Assembly (NCBI GenBank): GCA_031213475.1
Contig: JARUPZ010000017.1
Coordinates: 7,642,167-7,706,166 of the forward strand
Source: Nereocystis luetkeana
Lineage: Eukaryota > Sar > Phaeophyceae > Laminariales > Laminariaceae
Direction: 5' to 3'
Length of the DNA stretch: 64,000 bases
The notes under the pieces were generated by a model. It worked only from the letters and a program-made list of their open reading frames with translations. It did no database searches and had not been told where the DNA came from. The position numbers and the translations under genes were made by a program. This document shows, piece after piece, positions 34,339-45,760 of this stretch; positions within the stretch are counted from its first letter, which is position 1; each line of letters begins with the position of its first letter.

Positions 34339-34578
34339 CGTTCTACGATAGAGGTTCACCTAAATTTTCTTGAGGCTCCTCATTTATGGTGCTCCATATC
34401 TTGCCCCCAAACTGACTTCAGCAAAAATCATAATGCATTGCGGCGAATAATCTCATGGCCCAAGTATACAAAACGTTCTTTTTCGAAATCAATATTGACA
34501 TCCCGACGATTTAGGGTCAGGGAACCCCGTTATTTAGAAATCGTTTTAGCGGAAATGTGCTATCTCTATCGTAGAACG
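34339..34578 (+). mobile_element. MITE family 2
   Basis: The 240-base element has perfect 15-base inverted ends, CGTTCTACGATAGAG and CTCTATCGTAGAACG. A related copy lies in reverse orientation 222 bases downstream and another at 60,811. No coding capacity is evident. Confidence 0.75.
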
Positions 34579-34799
34579 GGTCTTGATTGTAAATATTGAT
34601 TATCATTTAGGTTCGTTGTTAATTGTGTACCCTGTCGGACGAGTACAAGGATGAAACTATAATATCAGCGAGCTCTGCATCAAAGGCAGATAGTTACTTT
34701 ATTTTCAGATTCAGATGTTAATCCTACTGAGGTTAACAATTATGAGTGCTGTCCACCGGGTGGGATTCTAACCATTATTATCAAGATTCTAATCGAACG

Positions 34800-35046
34800 C
34801 GTGCTACGATACAGGTAGCACATTTCGGTTAAAAGTGTTCTTAACAACGGGGTTCCTTAATCCAACATCGTCGGAATGTCAATATTATTGCTTCCAAAAA
34901 TGTTGTTGTTTTTTGTATTCTTGGGCAATGGGAATATTCTTCGGGATGGGTATTGTTTTTTTTATTAAGTCAGATTTCGTGTGAGGTATGGAACTCTTCA
35001 TGTGAGGAGCCTCAGAAAAATTAGGGAGAACCTCTATCGTAGAACG
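34800..35046 (-). mobile_element. MITE family 2, inverted copy
   Basis: The ends (CGTGCTACGATACAG and CTCTATCGTAGAACG) and interior match the reverse complement of 34,339-34,578. The two copies form a long imperfect inverted repeat. Confidence 0.75.
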
Positions 35047-35399
35047 CCTCACCGGCGCGTAACAAGGAGGATTCTCGCGATGAACTCTCGATCTGCTAGA
35101 TTTTTCAAGAAGAGGAGGTTCAGCGTCCGGCAACCTAGTTAGCAATCACATCTTGAATTGTTGCAGGCGAACACGATTATGCAATGACCCAGTCCGCGTC
35201 ACAACGAAGCCCATCTTGTATTGGTTCGTTTTCTTCAAAACCTGCTCATGCCCACCTCGTTTCGTACCATGCAAATATTTTTCTTTTGCAGTAGTTTGTA
35301 AAATAAATGTGAAAGATCGCATGTATGTACCCTACAATCTCCCCAGCCTAGTATATTGGCAAACTCCATTCTTAGCTAAATACCTGGTAGTTGTTCTAA

Positions 35400-35502
35400 T
35401 ACGGGGGACCATAGTTAACAAGACCTATGGTAAACATAAAAACCTATATGTTATCATTTTTTTCTGACAATATTTGGTCCTGTTAACTATGGCCCCCCGT
35501 AA
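35400..35502 (-). mobile_element. MITE family 1
   Basis: ACGGGGGACCATAGTTAA at the left mirrors TTAACTATGGCCCCCCGT at the right. The core is in the orientation of the copy at 44.55 kb. The flanking TA is not clean. Confidence 0.7.
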
Positions 35503-35849
35503 GAGTCCATCCGGTTAAATGTTGCCATCGTGTGACCTCCACCTTTTCTAGCTCAATGCTACGAGGTACAGGTCGAAATATAATTGGCAAAAACCGTGGG
35601 GTTGAGAGGAGCTCAAATCCGATGTCAATTTTGTTCGGGAAAATTAGTTACTTTTCAACCGAAAATATAAAAGAGAAAACACGTAATATTGCTTGTGTTT
35701 CTTCCCTGTATGTATGCGGTAAACTGTAGTATCTACCTGGTAAGTATAATTTGTGTCATCATCAGCATCTATCTGGACCAGGTTGCTGCGCATTTCGAGG
35801 GGGAGACGGTTGTTCTTGTGGCTGCGAATCATTTGAAGGAAGGCTCATA

Positions 35850-36120
35850 ACCTCGACGGTCATGACCTGAAGGAATAATGCCTTTTGAGGCTCTGTTTTC
35901 TATGAGAAGAGTTGCAGAGGCGGCACCGAAGTGTCTGTGAAGATCACTTGTGATGAAGAAAGAAGATGGTTTGAAATTGGCGCTTAATTGGCCCTTATAG
36001 AAGGAATCTTGATCTCAGAGATCAAGAGGAGAAGAGGAAAGGAGAAGAAGAGAGGAAAGGAAAGGAATGCAAAGAAGAGGAAATGGAAGAGAGGAGATGA
36101 GGAAAGGAGAAGAAGAGAGT
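35850..36120. repeat. Block fragment D (beta segment only)
   Basis: GGCACCGAAGTGTCTGTGAA and flanking sequence match the beta segments at 4.89, 22.83 and 56.44 kb. Neighbouring block segments are not found, so this is a lone fragment. A purine-rich GGAGAAGAAGAG tract follows. Confidence 0.55.
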
Positions 36121-36199
36121 GAGCAAGGTGGGGCATGCCATCACCTGATCACGAGACAATGCCCATGCTACGGGCAGGTTTATTCTACAGCAGCCCGTC

Positions 36200-37140
36200 A
36201 AGCTTCCGTGAACCGTTCCTAGCAACGTCTTTGCAACGTTTTATGTAGCGTACTCGTAACGTTCTATGGAAAGTTATCTGCTACCTATTATTTTGGTAGA
36301 CTAGCTACCCTGCGTTACGATCAGTATGATAGATAAGTTGAATACAGTGCGTCGGCAAGAAAGAAGAAACTCAAGTTTCGCCGCATATTATCGTATTTCT
36401 CCGCATTTTTTATCATAAGATACTCTTAGTAACCTCGTGTGAAGTGACTGCACATCACAATAGATATGGATGTCAACGTCCATATATAATGTTATATGCT
36501 GACATCATTTCTGTCCGCAGGCGGAACACGTTTCGAGAACAACCCACCAGCTACTCTGCCGCGCTTAGCCTGGCACCCCGAGGACGCCCAGCCCTCTCCA
36601 CTGTCTGCTGTTTGTGCACGTGTTTCTTCTAGTGTGTGTTTGTCTGTTTATGTGTGCACAGCAGTAGTAGTGTGACTCCTCTGTGTGTGCCGCTGTGAAA
36701 TGTTAACCGGCCGTATCTCGCTCAAAAAACAAAGTTGGCACAAAACATATGATCAACATCCATGGATGCAGGCCCAAATCGCCCGAATCCGTTGAGTTTT
36801 CGGGATCGTATGGTGCAATTGTGTGCAACTAAAACGAAACATGTTTCGCCCCTCATGTAAGATTTTCTGTGTGTGTTTTCTTTGCCAAAACTCGACAAAA
36901 AAAGAAGAAAACAAATACCCGTGGCATGAACCTGCTCCACGAGATATAAAAAAAAAAAAAAAATGGTCTGAAAAAAAAAGGACCCCCACCTTCGTTCATA
37001 TAGAACCCATATACGTTATTATTACCCAAACATACACTGATTTGCGAATATCTCGACCAATAAATATAAACTGATCGATACGACGGGTTACTCCTGCCTG
37101 AAACAGAGAATTTAAACGGTCCATTCCACGACACCAAGGT
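36200..37140. other. No gene seen
   Basis: Short frames only. An A-rich tract near 36,950 leaves long but meaningless frames. Repeated AACGT words lie near 36,208-36,260. Confidence 0.4.
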
Positions 37141-37169
37141 ATCCTTCTTTAGTCCAAGAGAAACAATGC

Positions 37170-37480
37170 TCTACAAACATGGTGAAATGAGGGCTTGGTA
37201 GGTGGTCCGCGTGCCTATCAAAATCATTTTCGTGGGTTCAAGTCTCACTGTCCGCTGTGTGAGTACATGTTCGTAGGGACTTTTTCTTGCCCAAACAATT
37301 GATTAGCGGAGAAGCGCGAGGGCGTGAGCTAGCTACATTCATTCAATGAAAATCGACGAGCGTTGGGAATCCTGAACCCTATGCGCGACAAGAAGTAGAA
37401 GCACGTACCGGGTGGGAGAAGGGACGACACCGGTGACCACGGCTTGTCCAGAAGATCGCTGAGGGAAAAACCTCCTACGA
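37170..37480 (+). mobile_element. Diverged tRNA-derived SINE
   Basis: A T-arm/B-box-like GTGGGTTCAAGTCTCAC follows a GGTAGGTGG segment. The body keeps GCACGTACCGGGTGGGAGAA, like the SINE bodies at 27.4 and 40.2 kb. The head differs, so it may be a second subfamily. Confidence 0.5.
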
Positions 37481-37517
37481 GTTAGGCTGGAAAGTAAGAG
37501 TAATGAATGGGTAAAAA

Positions 37518-37665
<148 letters not shown>

Positions 37666-38416
37666 AATGGACTATACTAAGAAAACGCTTGGCTAGGTAA
37701 CCGAACGGATATTGACCCCTAAAACTCAGTAGGCACGTAATAATTCGAAGCACAATCACATTTGACGTCGGAAGCAGCACAGGGGTTCGAATATTACTTC
37801 GATTGTTTATTATAGGAGTGCTCGAACATACATGCGTCCATATTCACATGCACATTCACGATGTATTGAAACGAAGCGGATATGCCATCATCGTACAACC
37901 GTTTACGGTACCGACGGCCCAAGAAACCCGCCGTTCAGACAGACAGGGGGAAAATAATTACAGGGATTACCCTAAAGAAGTGGGTAGTCGATGAGGCGTT
38001 TACCCCTTCCTTCAGGTGAAGGTGTCGTACTATGATCTCAAAATTGAATTTCAGATATATATCGGTAGTGCTCTTCTTACAGGAATGAATGCGATTCCTT
38101 CCCCTCCCGCGACCCCCCCCGGCTGATTGTCTGCAACCCTCGAGCTCCATACCCATGGTCATTTCTAAGCCTACCATGGCATATATATGCTCTTTTCAGC
38201 GCGTATTCTGTTGGGTGATTTGCGTAGGTAGGTATTAAAGTAGCATTGTGCGACGAATACCCCACCCTCGGGTCTCCGAGACACATTGTCGCATTTTCTT
38301 GTCTCATGCATGGACTTTTTTTGAGGCACGGGAATTAGGGTCCTTGGATTCACAGATTCAAACCGTCCGCTACTAGCCTTGATTAAAACGAGTAATAAAG
38401 TGATACGGATTCCCAG

Positions 38417-38927
38417 ATACACACCGGTGCTGCATATCAAACCATTATCGCCGTGATAATCTGCCTCCTCTGCTCGTTCTGGAGCGCCACGCCGCAAGGT
38501 GCATGGCGGCTTTACAAAATCATCACTTTCGTTGTCGGCCCTACCGTGGTCGTACCGTCGTACCCGTCTACGACTTCGAGCGTACATAAGTACATGCACT
38601 GCAGGCACCACAGCCACCCTCTGTCGTACGCGTGTGTTTTACGAATCATATACTAGTTTCGAATTGTTTCAGGTAACAGAACAAAATCAAAACGGACGAA
38701 ACACAACATCTTGCTCCTTGTGCACTTCGCACGGCGGGAGTTATTATGTCGGAACTTACGTTATCAGGGCACGCTCCGGCCCGGTGCTATACAAGTCTGA
38801 CTATGTACCCACTGTACGAGGCAAGGGCGGCCTACCCGAGCTCTCGACGCAGCCCGACAACGAAGCACATGCCTCAGTGTTTTTTGTGTTTCGTCACACG
38901 GACTCCATCAACGAACGGGTTAGTTAG
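38417..38927 (+). CDS. Candidate two-exon gene with membrane segment
   Basis: Exon a (38,417-38,581) follows an ATTCCCAG acceptor and encodes AAYQTIIAVIICLLCSFW, a membrane-type helix, then TFVVGPTVVVPSYPSTTSS. It ends in phase 0 at a GTACAT donor. Exon b (38,673-38,927) follows GAATTGTTTCAG in phase 0, reads SCSLCTSHGGSYYVGTY and ARSGPVLYKSDY, and stops after INERVS. Third positions are G/C-rich in both, unlike the surroundings. The first exon is missing. The protein is not recognised. A 148-codon frame on the opposite strand (38,171-38,617) is the main rival. Confidence 0.5.
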
Positions 38928-38964
38928 GCGCTCTCACACTGGTGATTGCTTTATTTCGCGCACG

Positions 38965-39144
38965 ATGTCAACATTAGGATTTCTCCCTTCTTGCCTAGCT
39001 GGCGCGCTTCCGTGCGTAGCAGCTCTTGAACTTTATCTCCGCCGGCAATCGGCGGAGAGAACCTTTGCGATGGAATCGCCGATTTTCTACACCCCCTCGT
39101 CGCCTCTTAGTAGGTCTTCCGGAACTTTCCTCCAAGAATACTAG
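38965..39144 (+). CDS. Possible short gene
   Basis: The frame from an ATG reads MSTLGFLPSCLAGALPCVAA, then RRQSAERTF. The first 20 residues resemble a signal peptide. It lies just after the gene at 38.4-38.9 kb and could be its untranslated end. Confidence 0.2.
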   Translation: MSTLGFLPSCLAGALPCVAALELYLRRQSAERTFAMESPIFYTPSSPLSRSSGTFLQEY

Positions 39145-39354
39145 GTCAGAAACAGCGGGCGGTCTGATTGTTTGTTTTTGTTTCGTTTCGTTCGGAACCA
39201 GCCAATTTTACATACTCCAAGACATGTCTTTAGGTTCGCGCAAATATCCGGAGAATCGACGGCATAGGACTGATACTTACGTAAATCAACTTTATCGCCA
39301 AAGGTTGATATCATGCTCGAACTAAGAAATTACCAAGGCTTATCTCGGTATTTC

Positions 39355-39705
39355 GGCGGGACGGTAACGGCGGTAACGGCGGGACGGGATGGGACCGTAA
39401 ACCCGCCGTCAAAATGGTCCCGCCGTCCCGTTCCGGCCCGTCCCGCCGACAAATTGCCTGACCGTCGTCACAGACCGTCCCGACCCGCCGATAAAATCTC
39501 TCCCGTTGAAAACTACCATCCCGTACCGCCGTGACATCGAACAATTACCGTCCCGTCCCCCCTTGACCATGAACAATTACCGTCCCGTCCCGCCGTGCAA
39601 TTACCGTCCCGTCCCGCCGTGACACCGAACAATTATCATCCCGCCCCGCCGTGAAACCGAAAAATTACCGTCCCGTCCCCCCGATAAAATCTCTCCCGCG
39701 AAATT
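39355..39705. repeat. CCCGTCCCG minisatellite, first array
   Basis: Irregular 28-35 base units hold ACCGTCCCGTCCCGCCGTGA-like cores separated by AACAATT. The first 50 bases run in the opposite orientation (GGCGGGACGGTAACGG), so the array folds back on itself near 39,400. Confidence 0.85.
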
Positions 39706-39997
39706 ATGGCCTCCAGCGGACATAACATGCCTCTTCCCCTGCAAGATACATTCATTCATTCGTGGTCGTCTGTTCCCATCCTTTCCCACCACGAATAACG
39801 AATAAAATAAAATAAAATCGAGTTGAACTAAAAATTAGTACCAGGTAGTAATTTCTACAAAACAACGAGGTAGTACCTGTGGTACATGTTATCATAAAAT
39901 TATACCAGGTACGCAACTCCCATATACTACTCTGAATGAAATACGTATAGAACACAGTAGTAGTAGTAGTAGTAGGAGTAAATAGTTGTACAGGCCG

Positions 39998-40352
39998 GTC
40001 GCCCCGGTGGTTCAAGTGGTTAACCTCGAATGCTACTTATGTTTGAGTCCTGGGTTCGAGCCCCAGGTGGGTCGGGCATTTGACTTTATTTGCACAAAAA
40101 AAAGAAAAAATGAAAAATGATTCAAATTTTGAGAGCGCCTTGCAGCGCGGGTAGACACAATTCGATGCGAGTCGACGAGGGAAAAAAAGGCTGAAATCTT
40201 CTCACGATAAAAATGAAGGCACGTACCGTAGCGGGAAGGGGGGAGAAGAGCCTGCTATGTGACCCCGGATCTGAGTTACGAGTTGGAAGGAGAGAGAGAA
40301 GAAGGTGGGCGAAGAAAAGAAATGTTGTGAGCAAAAAAAAAAAAAAAAAAAA
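39998..40352 (+). mobile_element. tRNA-derived SINE, near full length
   Basis: GGTTCAAGTGGTTAACC (A box) and GGGTTCGAGCCCC (B box) are intact, with a perfect six-base T-arm stem CCTGGG/CCCAGG. The body is as at 27.2 kb and a 20-base A tail closes it at 40,352. This looks like the youngest SINE here. Confidence 0.85.
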
Positions 40353-40439
40353 GTAAGCAGCTTGCGAAATTGAAAATTGAGTGTATCAAGTACTACTACT
40401 ATTAGATAATTAATAACCAGTCGAAATCACAGCTGAATC

Positions 40440-40600
40440 GTTTTATTTTATTTTTATTTTTTTGCTCGTCCCATTCATTATCTTCGCACATCTTTTTCTC
40501 TCTCTACTTCCAACTCCTAACTCAGATCCGGGGTCACATAGCAAGCTCTTCTACCCTCTTCCCGCTACGGTACATGCCATCATTTTTATCATGATGACTG
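40440..40600 (-). mobile_element. SINE 3' fragment, reversed
   Basis: The reverse complement matches the last 160 bases of the neighbouring SINE (CGGGAAG..., TGCTATGTGACCCCGGATCT, AGTTGGAA). Its T-rich tail faces the A tail of the first copy, giving a tail-to-tail inverted pair. Confidence 0.75.
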
Positions 40601-40864
40601 CATACACTTACTTTTCGTTTTTTCATCACTTTAATCTTGGATAATATGAATTTGCTCCGTACCACCTTTAGTTTTTTTTTTTAAGACAAAAGGTGCTGGC
40701 GTTGATGATCAGCAGCTATTAATAGTTAATACCAGCTTGGCTGCTGAATGGCTGGACTTTATTTTTAGATGTTGAAATTAAAGTAAGTACTGCCCCAACA
40801 AGCAGTAGTAGCCGCAAGCTCGCCTCTACACACGAATAGAACAGAGATCACTCAACTCACGGCC

Positions 40865-40873
40865 TCACCACCA

Positions 40874-40911
<38 letters not shown>

Positions 40912-40922
40912 TGGCGAGGCCC
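40865..40922. repeat. TA-repeat palindrome
   Basis: A run of about 19 TA units is closed by CCAG on the left and CTGG on the right, with GCCTC/GAGGC further out. The whole is a near-perfect cruciform-capable palindrome. Confidence 0.85.
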
Positions 40923-40929
40923 AAAACGA

Positions 40930-41510
40930 TGTCAGGTGACCTATCATCAAGAGAGACGCAAAACGTGCGCTGTCAACGATGTTGGGCCGAATGTTCCACA
41001 CTAAACCTAGTAGTTTGTGTGGTCAGGCAAAGCATGTATGAATGTATGTATGTACCACAAGGCAAACTTGCTGTCTGTCAAGGGGTTTAAATAAATGCTG
41101 TCTCCTAGCATCAATCTTCGGTATGACCGGTCCGGACGCCATGGATGCCTATCTCACGGGCGGGGGGTCGATCGATCAGCAGCGAGCGGCACTAGAATGA
41201 CCTCTGCCGCCGCCACCACCTCCAACTTCCTCCACAATCACCAGTAACACAGCGCAAGCTCAACAATCATCAGAACAGCCACCACCATGAATGAGCTGGC
41301 ACCGCAACAAGAGTACTTGGGGTAGGAGGGGTGGGAAGAAATCAGAAAAAAACGTCGCCCGTGTAGTGGTAGCACTTCTCGGAGCTTGTGGGTTAGGGTC
41401 GAGAAGAGAAGAACGGCGCCTGCGTCGGGCCGGCTCCCTTCGCGCAATCAGCAGTGCGGGAAAGTCTTCACACACAACCGCGCCGAGACCTTGCAGCAAT
41501 AAAACGAAAT
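40930..41510. other. No gene seen
   Basis: Frames on both strands are short and low-complexity (CACCACCTCC-type runs near 41,210). No splice support. Confidence 0.4.
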
Positions 41511-41517
41511 GTATATT

Positions 41518-41935
41518 TATCGTCCCGTTCAGGCGAGGGAAACAATTTACCGTCCCGTCCCGTCCCGTCGGAGAAAAAACAATTTACCTTCCCGTCCCGC
41601 CGTGAGGAAAAAAAATACTGTTCCGTCCCGACGCGGGAAAAAAAGGTTTACCGTCCCGTCCCGCCGAGGGAATAAATATTTACCGTCCATTCCCGCCGAG
41701 GAAAAATATAAATAGCTTCGCGTCCCGCCGGAGAAAAAACAAATTACCGTTCCGTCCCGTCGTGAAAATATGTCCCGTTGACTTTTACCGTCCCGTCCTG
41801 TCGAGAAATTGTGCACCCGCCGTCCCGTCCCGCCAACGTTTTATCTCTTCATTTTACCGTCCCGTCCCGTCCCGTTGTCATTTTGTTTCCCGCCAAAAGA
41901 GGAAATTATGTCCCGTCCCGTCCCGCCACGATTCT
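41518..41935 (+). repeat. CCCGTCCCG minisatellite, second array
   Basis: About twelve irregular units of ATTTACCGTCCCGTCCCGCC type are separated by GAGGAAAAAA-like spacers. It has the same core as the array 2 kb upstream and reads in one orientation. Long open frames here come from the repeat and are not called as genes. Confidence 0.85.
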
Positions 41936-42413
41936 CAGTCACTGTGATAAGCCTTGGAAATTACGAGGCAACACCCGTACGTTTACCGCATAAGCGTCCA
42001 AATGACCACAATTAATTGTGTGAAGGCAGGCCCTGATTTAATCGCGCACGTGGTTTTTGATCCCCCGTCAAGCCTATTTGTCGTTTTCAGGTGTTCATGC
42101 TTGTTGTGCGTATCGCCGGACATTTTGGATGTCTAAAGACACGAAAATCCCAAACAATACATACAAACAAAATATCTGGCGAACAAATAAATGTATTAAA
42201 ACGGAACACATAAAAAGCTTTAGGGTTTGCAGGGGCTCGTAGGATACGTGTTGCGAGTTTTGGGGGTCTACCTCCGCATCACACTATGGACATAAGAATT
42301 GGGCTTGCACCTGATCGTATAGAGCAACGTTGTAAACTAATCTCCCCAAAATGTCAGAACATGGAAACAGTAGGACCAGAGTAGCAAAATATTTCTCCCC
42401 AACAATGAAATTG

Positions 42414-42653
42414 TTAGTGTGCTACTGTATACAGTGAACGGCAGCCGTTTCCATAGATTCGTTGCGAATCGACCTTTTCATGGGCGTTTCCCACCACAGC
42501 GGTTTTGTTCGAACTGTTCAAACCAAGTTTCGCGCAGGATGTTTCCCCCATATATATTAGGGTGGCTAACCACACACAACCAATATTGTATTGCATTCCT
42601 TCGTAGTCCTCTACGATGTGTGGACAAGGCAATTCAACCAACGCAGCGTACAC
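42414..42653 (-). CDS. Possible minus-strand gene end
   Basis: The 79-codon minus frame has coding-like codons: ALVELPCPHIVEDYEG, then MGETSCAKLGLNSSN and GNAHEKVDSQ. It stops after SLYTVAH. A 110-codon plus frame (42,419-42,751) overlaps and cannot be excluded. No domain is recognised. Confidence 0.3.
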   Translation of the reverse strand: MYAALVELPCPHIVEDYEGMQYNIGCVWLATLIYMGETSCAKLGLNSSNKTAVVGNAHEKVDSQRIYGNGCRSLYTVAH

Positions 42654-42759
42654 GAGAAGCTGAGTATTGGCGCCAGATAGACGGGGAGAGAGTTGCGAAG
42701 GTCCTACTAAATACCGGTAGCGTACATCCGGGAAGGCAGATCTCGTGGTGATTATGTTA

Positions 42760-44090
42760 CAGCGTTCAAGCTGGCCTAAACGTAGCCTACCTTGCCCTGG
42801 ATCTCTGATAGCTGGATGTCACCCCCACTGATCAGATGGAGAAAGTACGCCTCTGCAAATCTTCCACCACACACCCTAGCTAGGCGATATATGCGATAGT
42901 GGCTATAAATATGCATCAAACCACCGTAAAATAGCGATGGTGGTATCTCTGCGGTTTGCCCTTCCCTGAACCAGCATATATATATATATATATATATTAT
43001 ATGAAACAATCGATACAATAATACAGCAAGAAGAACGTTCAACATCCTGGCGACAAGGTGCATTATTAAAACGAAGGCAAAAGGGGGCTGTGTCCCCTTG
43101 CACAACAAGACAGGTTGTCGACTGTGAATTCGTGAAGTAGTAGGAGCACAACAAGGGGCTCCGATGGGCAGCGCTCGGGGTCGAGTTCATGGCCCAGGAT
43201 CATGTATAGGGTGGGGGAGTAGGACGGACCCCGTGACAGCCGAAATATTTTCTACGGTCTCGAACAGAAACAACTATATTTCGCAAAACCTCGTTTTTCG
43301 GGTATTGTATGTATGCGTCTACTTGCAAGTACGACAGTGATGTGTGCAAACAACTACATGGCCGCATGACCATGTGTATGGTTCTGTGCTGCCGCTGATG
43401 GATGGTGTCCGTACATCAATTTAAGATTTATGGCTAATAATCAGAAGAAAAAAAACATTTTTCTCCTGCTGGGAGTGCCAGCATACGTAAAATTTATTGC
43501 GTAATTAAGAGTGGCACTGCTTTTGTAATATTGGCACGCGGGTTGGTGGTGCGCCTACCGCTTCATTTCACTGCATGGAGCGACACCCTAAAACACAAAC
43601 ATATTAATATGCTGCATTACAGATGTCAGGGTGTCCATTCGTTCGGTATTTGGTGGAGTAAGTGAGTTGTCGGTCAGCCCATTATCTCTGGCACTTCCAC
43701 CTGCCCAAATTACAACGGGAGTTTACCAGCAGTACTACTTACTGCTGTAACAGTTGCCACCGTCTCATACTAGAAACACCCAAACGAAAAACTTAGCATT
43801 TTTACGCCGGTTTCTGGTCATAGGTGTACAGTAGAGTCAATCAAGCTGATACACACCCTTGCTCACAGAAGGAGTATTGAATACGCCGGTGTTCGGACTG
43901 CATATTGGCGACCCATACTACTAGTTAGTGCAACAATGCTGATATGTTTTTAAGAGTACGGAACAACGTTTAGTATTTGACTATTGCACCATATTTCCTG
44001 CTCTATTAGGGCGGTGGTGTGGCCGGGTTAGATCAGGGTCATTGGGAAAGGAAAATATACGTTGACATCAATTTGCAGCCGATGAGCAAC
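42760..44090. other. No gene seen
   Basis: Short frames only. A TA run lies at 42,965-42,990. Confidence 0.4.
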
Positions 44091-44095
44091 ATACC

Positions 44096-44172
44096 GCTTA
44101 AGACTGCAGTCTCGGCTAGGGGGCAAACCTATCAAATTACGAGTATTTCGTCCTAAACACGGGACTGAAGTA
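44096..44172 (-). mobile_element. MITE family 3, inverted
   Basis: AAGACTGCAGTCTCGGCTAG at the left mirrors GTGTTTAGGACG...-like ends. Same hairpin family as 11,983 and 50,066, strongly diverged. Confidence 0.5.
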
Positions 44173-44339
44173 CTACCCCAAGGGATGGGAGCGGGCCTGT
44201 TAATGCACATGATTATGACGAACATTGACGGCTCCTGGGAGGCACGACATGATGAGGCTAAACACAAGCAGTGAAATGTGTACGTTGGTAATGATGTGTG
44301 ATCCACAGTAGTAGTATTATAGTAGTCCTGCTGCTGTTA

Positions 44340-44342
44340 TTA

Positions 44343-44383
<41 letters not shown>

Positions 44384-44451
44384 ATTGTAATAGTAGTAGT
44401 GGTAGTAGTAGTAGTAGTAGTAGGAGTGGGAGTAGGAGTAGTAGTAGGAGC

Positions 44452-44521
<70 letters not shown>

Positions 44522-44671
44522 AGTGTAATAAAAGTAGTAGTAGTAGTAGTATTACGGGGGACCATAGTTATTAGGACCTATGTTCTACATAAAAACCTAC
44601 ATATTTAACAATTTTTACTAACAATATTTGGTCCTATTAACTATGGTCCCCCGTAATAGCAGTCGTAGTAG

Positions 44672-44715
<44 letters not shown>

Positions 44716-44753
44716 ACAGTAGTAGTAGTAGTAGTAGCAGTAGTGACAACAGC

Positions 44754-44796
<43 letters not shown>

Positions 44797-44797
44797 A

Positions 44798-44838
<41 letters not shown>

Positions 44839-44909
44839 ATTGTAATAGTAGTAGTGGTAGTAGTAGTAGTAGTAGTAGTAGGAGTGGGAGTAGGAGTAGT
44901 AGTAGGAGC

Positions 44910-44940
<31 letters not shown>

Positions 44941-44995
44941 AGTGTAATAGAAGTAGTAGTAGTAGTAGCAGTCGTAGTAGGAGTAGTAGTAGTAG

Positions 44996-45034
<39 letters not shown>

Positions 45035-45121
45035 GAGTAGTAGTAGTAGTAAGAGTAGTAGTAGTAGTAGTAGCAGTAGTAACAGCAGCAGTACTAGTAG
45101 TAGTAGTAGTAGTAGTATTAA

Positions 45122-45169
<48 letters not shown>

Positions 45170-45170
45170 C

Positions 45171-45210
<40 letters not shown>

Positions 45211-45211
45211 A

Positions 45212-45247
<36 letters not shown>

Positions 45248-45290
45248 AAGTAGTAGTAATTGTAATAATAGTAGTGGTAGTAGAGTTAAT
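44340..45290. repeat. TAG trinucleotide array with higher-order duplication
   Basis: The array is nearly 1 kb of TAG units with scattered variants. A variant string (ATTGTAATAGTAGTAGTGGT, later GGAGTGGGAGTAGGAG and AAGTGTAATA) occurs in the same order at about 44,383-44,545 and 44,838-44,965, so a segment of the array was duplicated. Long valine, serine or leucine frames across it are composition artefacts. Confidence 0.9.
44552..44656 (+). mobile_element. MITE family 1, best copy, with TA target duplication
   Basis: The element is exactly 105 bases, TTACGGGGGACCATAG to CTATGGTCCCCCGTAA, and is flanked by TA on both sides. The duplicated array segment at 44,946-44,985 shows the uninterrupted site, confirming the boundaries and the duplication. 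TA duplication fits Tc1/mariner-type or similar transposases acting in trans. Confidence 0.85.
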
Positions 45291-45760
45291 AGGAGACCAT
45301 GCATCACCATCACACTGACAGGAAGGTATGCATAGTGGAGGGCTCTCTCTAACCTTTCCCTCTCTCTCTTGCTTTGTCTATCCGGTGATTGTGGTCCTCG
45401 CGGCGACAAGACGACGGCCTAGGGGACTGCGTTGGATATCTTCGCTCGACCACCCGCGCTCGTCTTGATATCCCGTGATTTCCCCCTATCGTGAGGTAGC
45501 CGAGCGGTTCGTTTCTGTGCGCGTCAATACTTCCCTGGGTGTTTAGTTCAGTCCCCGCGCTATCTTCAAGTGTCGGGGTGTCTGCCCTTTTGTATTCACA
45601 ATAATGCGTAAGGTTTGGCGTCTCCCACACGCGATGGTTGACATAGTCGCGTTTAGCGCCGAACACGGGGTGAGTTTGTGGCGTCTGGCTTGACATAACT
45701 AGTGATGTACACGAAATATATTTTGATGTCGGATGGTGGTGTAGTTAGGGATTTTTAACA

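Noticed and set aside
37803-38177. Short frames before the 38.4 kb gene as its first exon
   Set aside because: No donor gives a phase that joins the exon at 38,417.
41291-41993. Open frames rich in RPVPSRR
   Set aside because: They are produced by the CCCGTCCCG minisatellite. All three frames are similarly open, as expected from the repeat.
44399-45409. Long valine, serine, threonine and leucine frames
   Set aside because: They are translations of the TAG microsatellite on both strands and carry no coding evidence.
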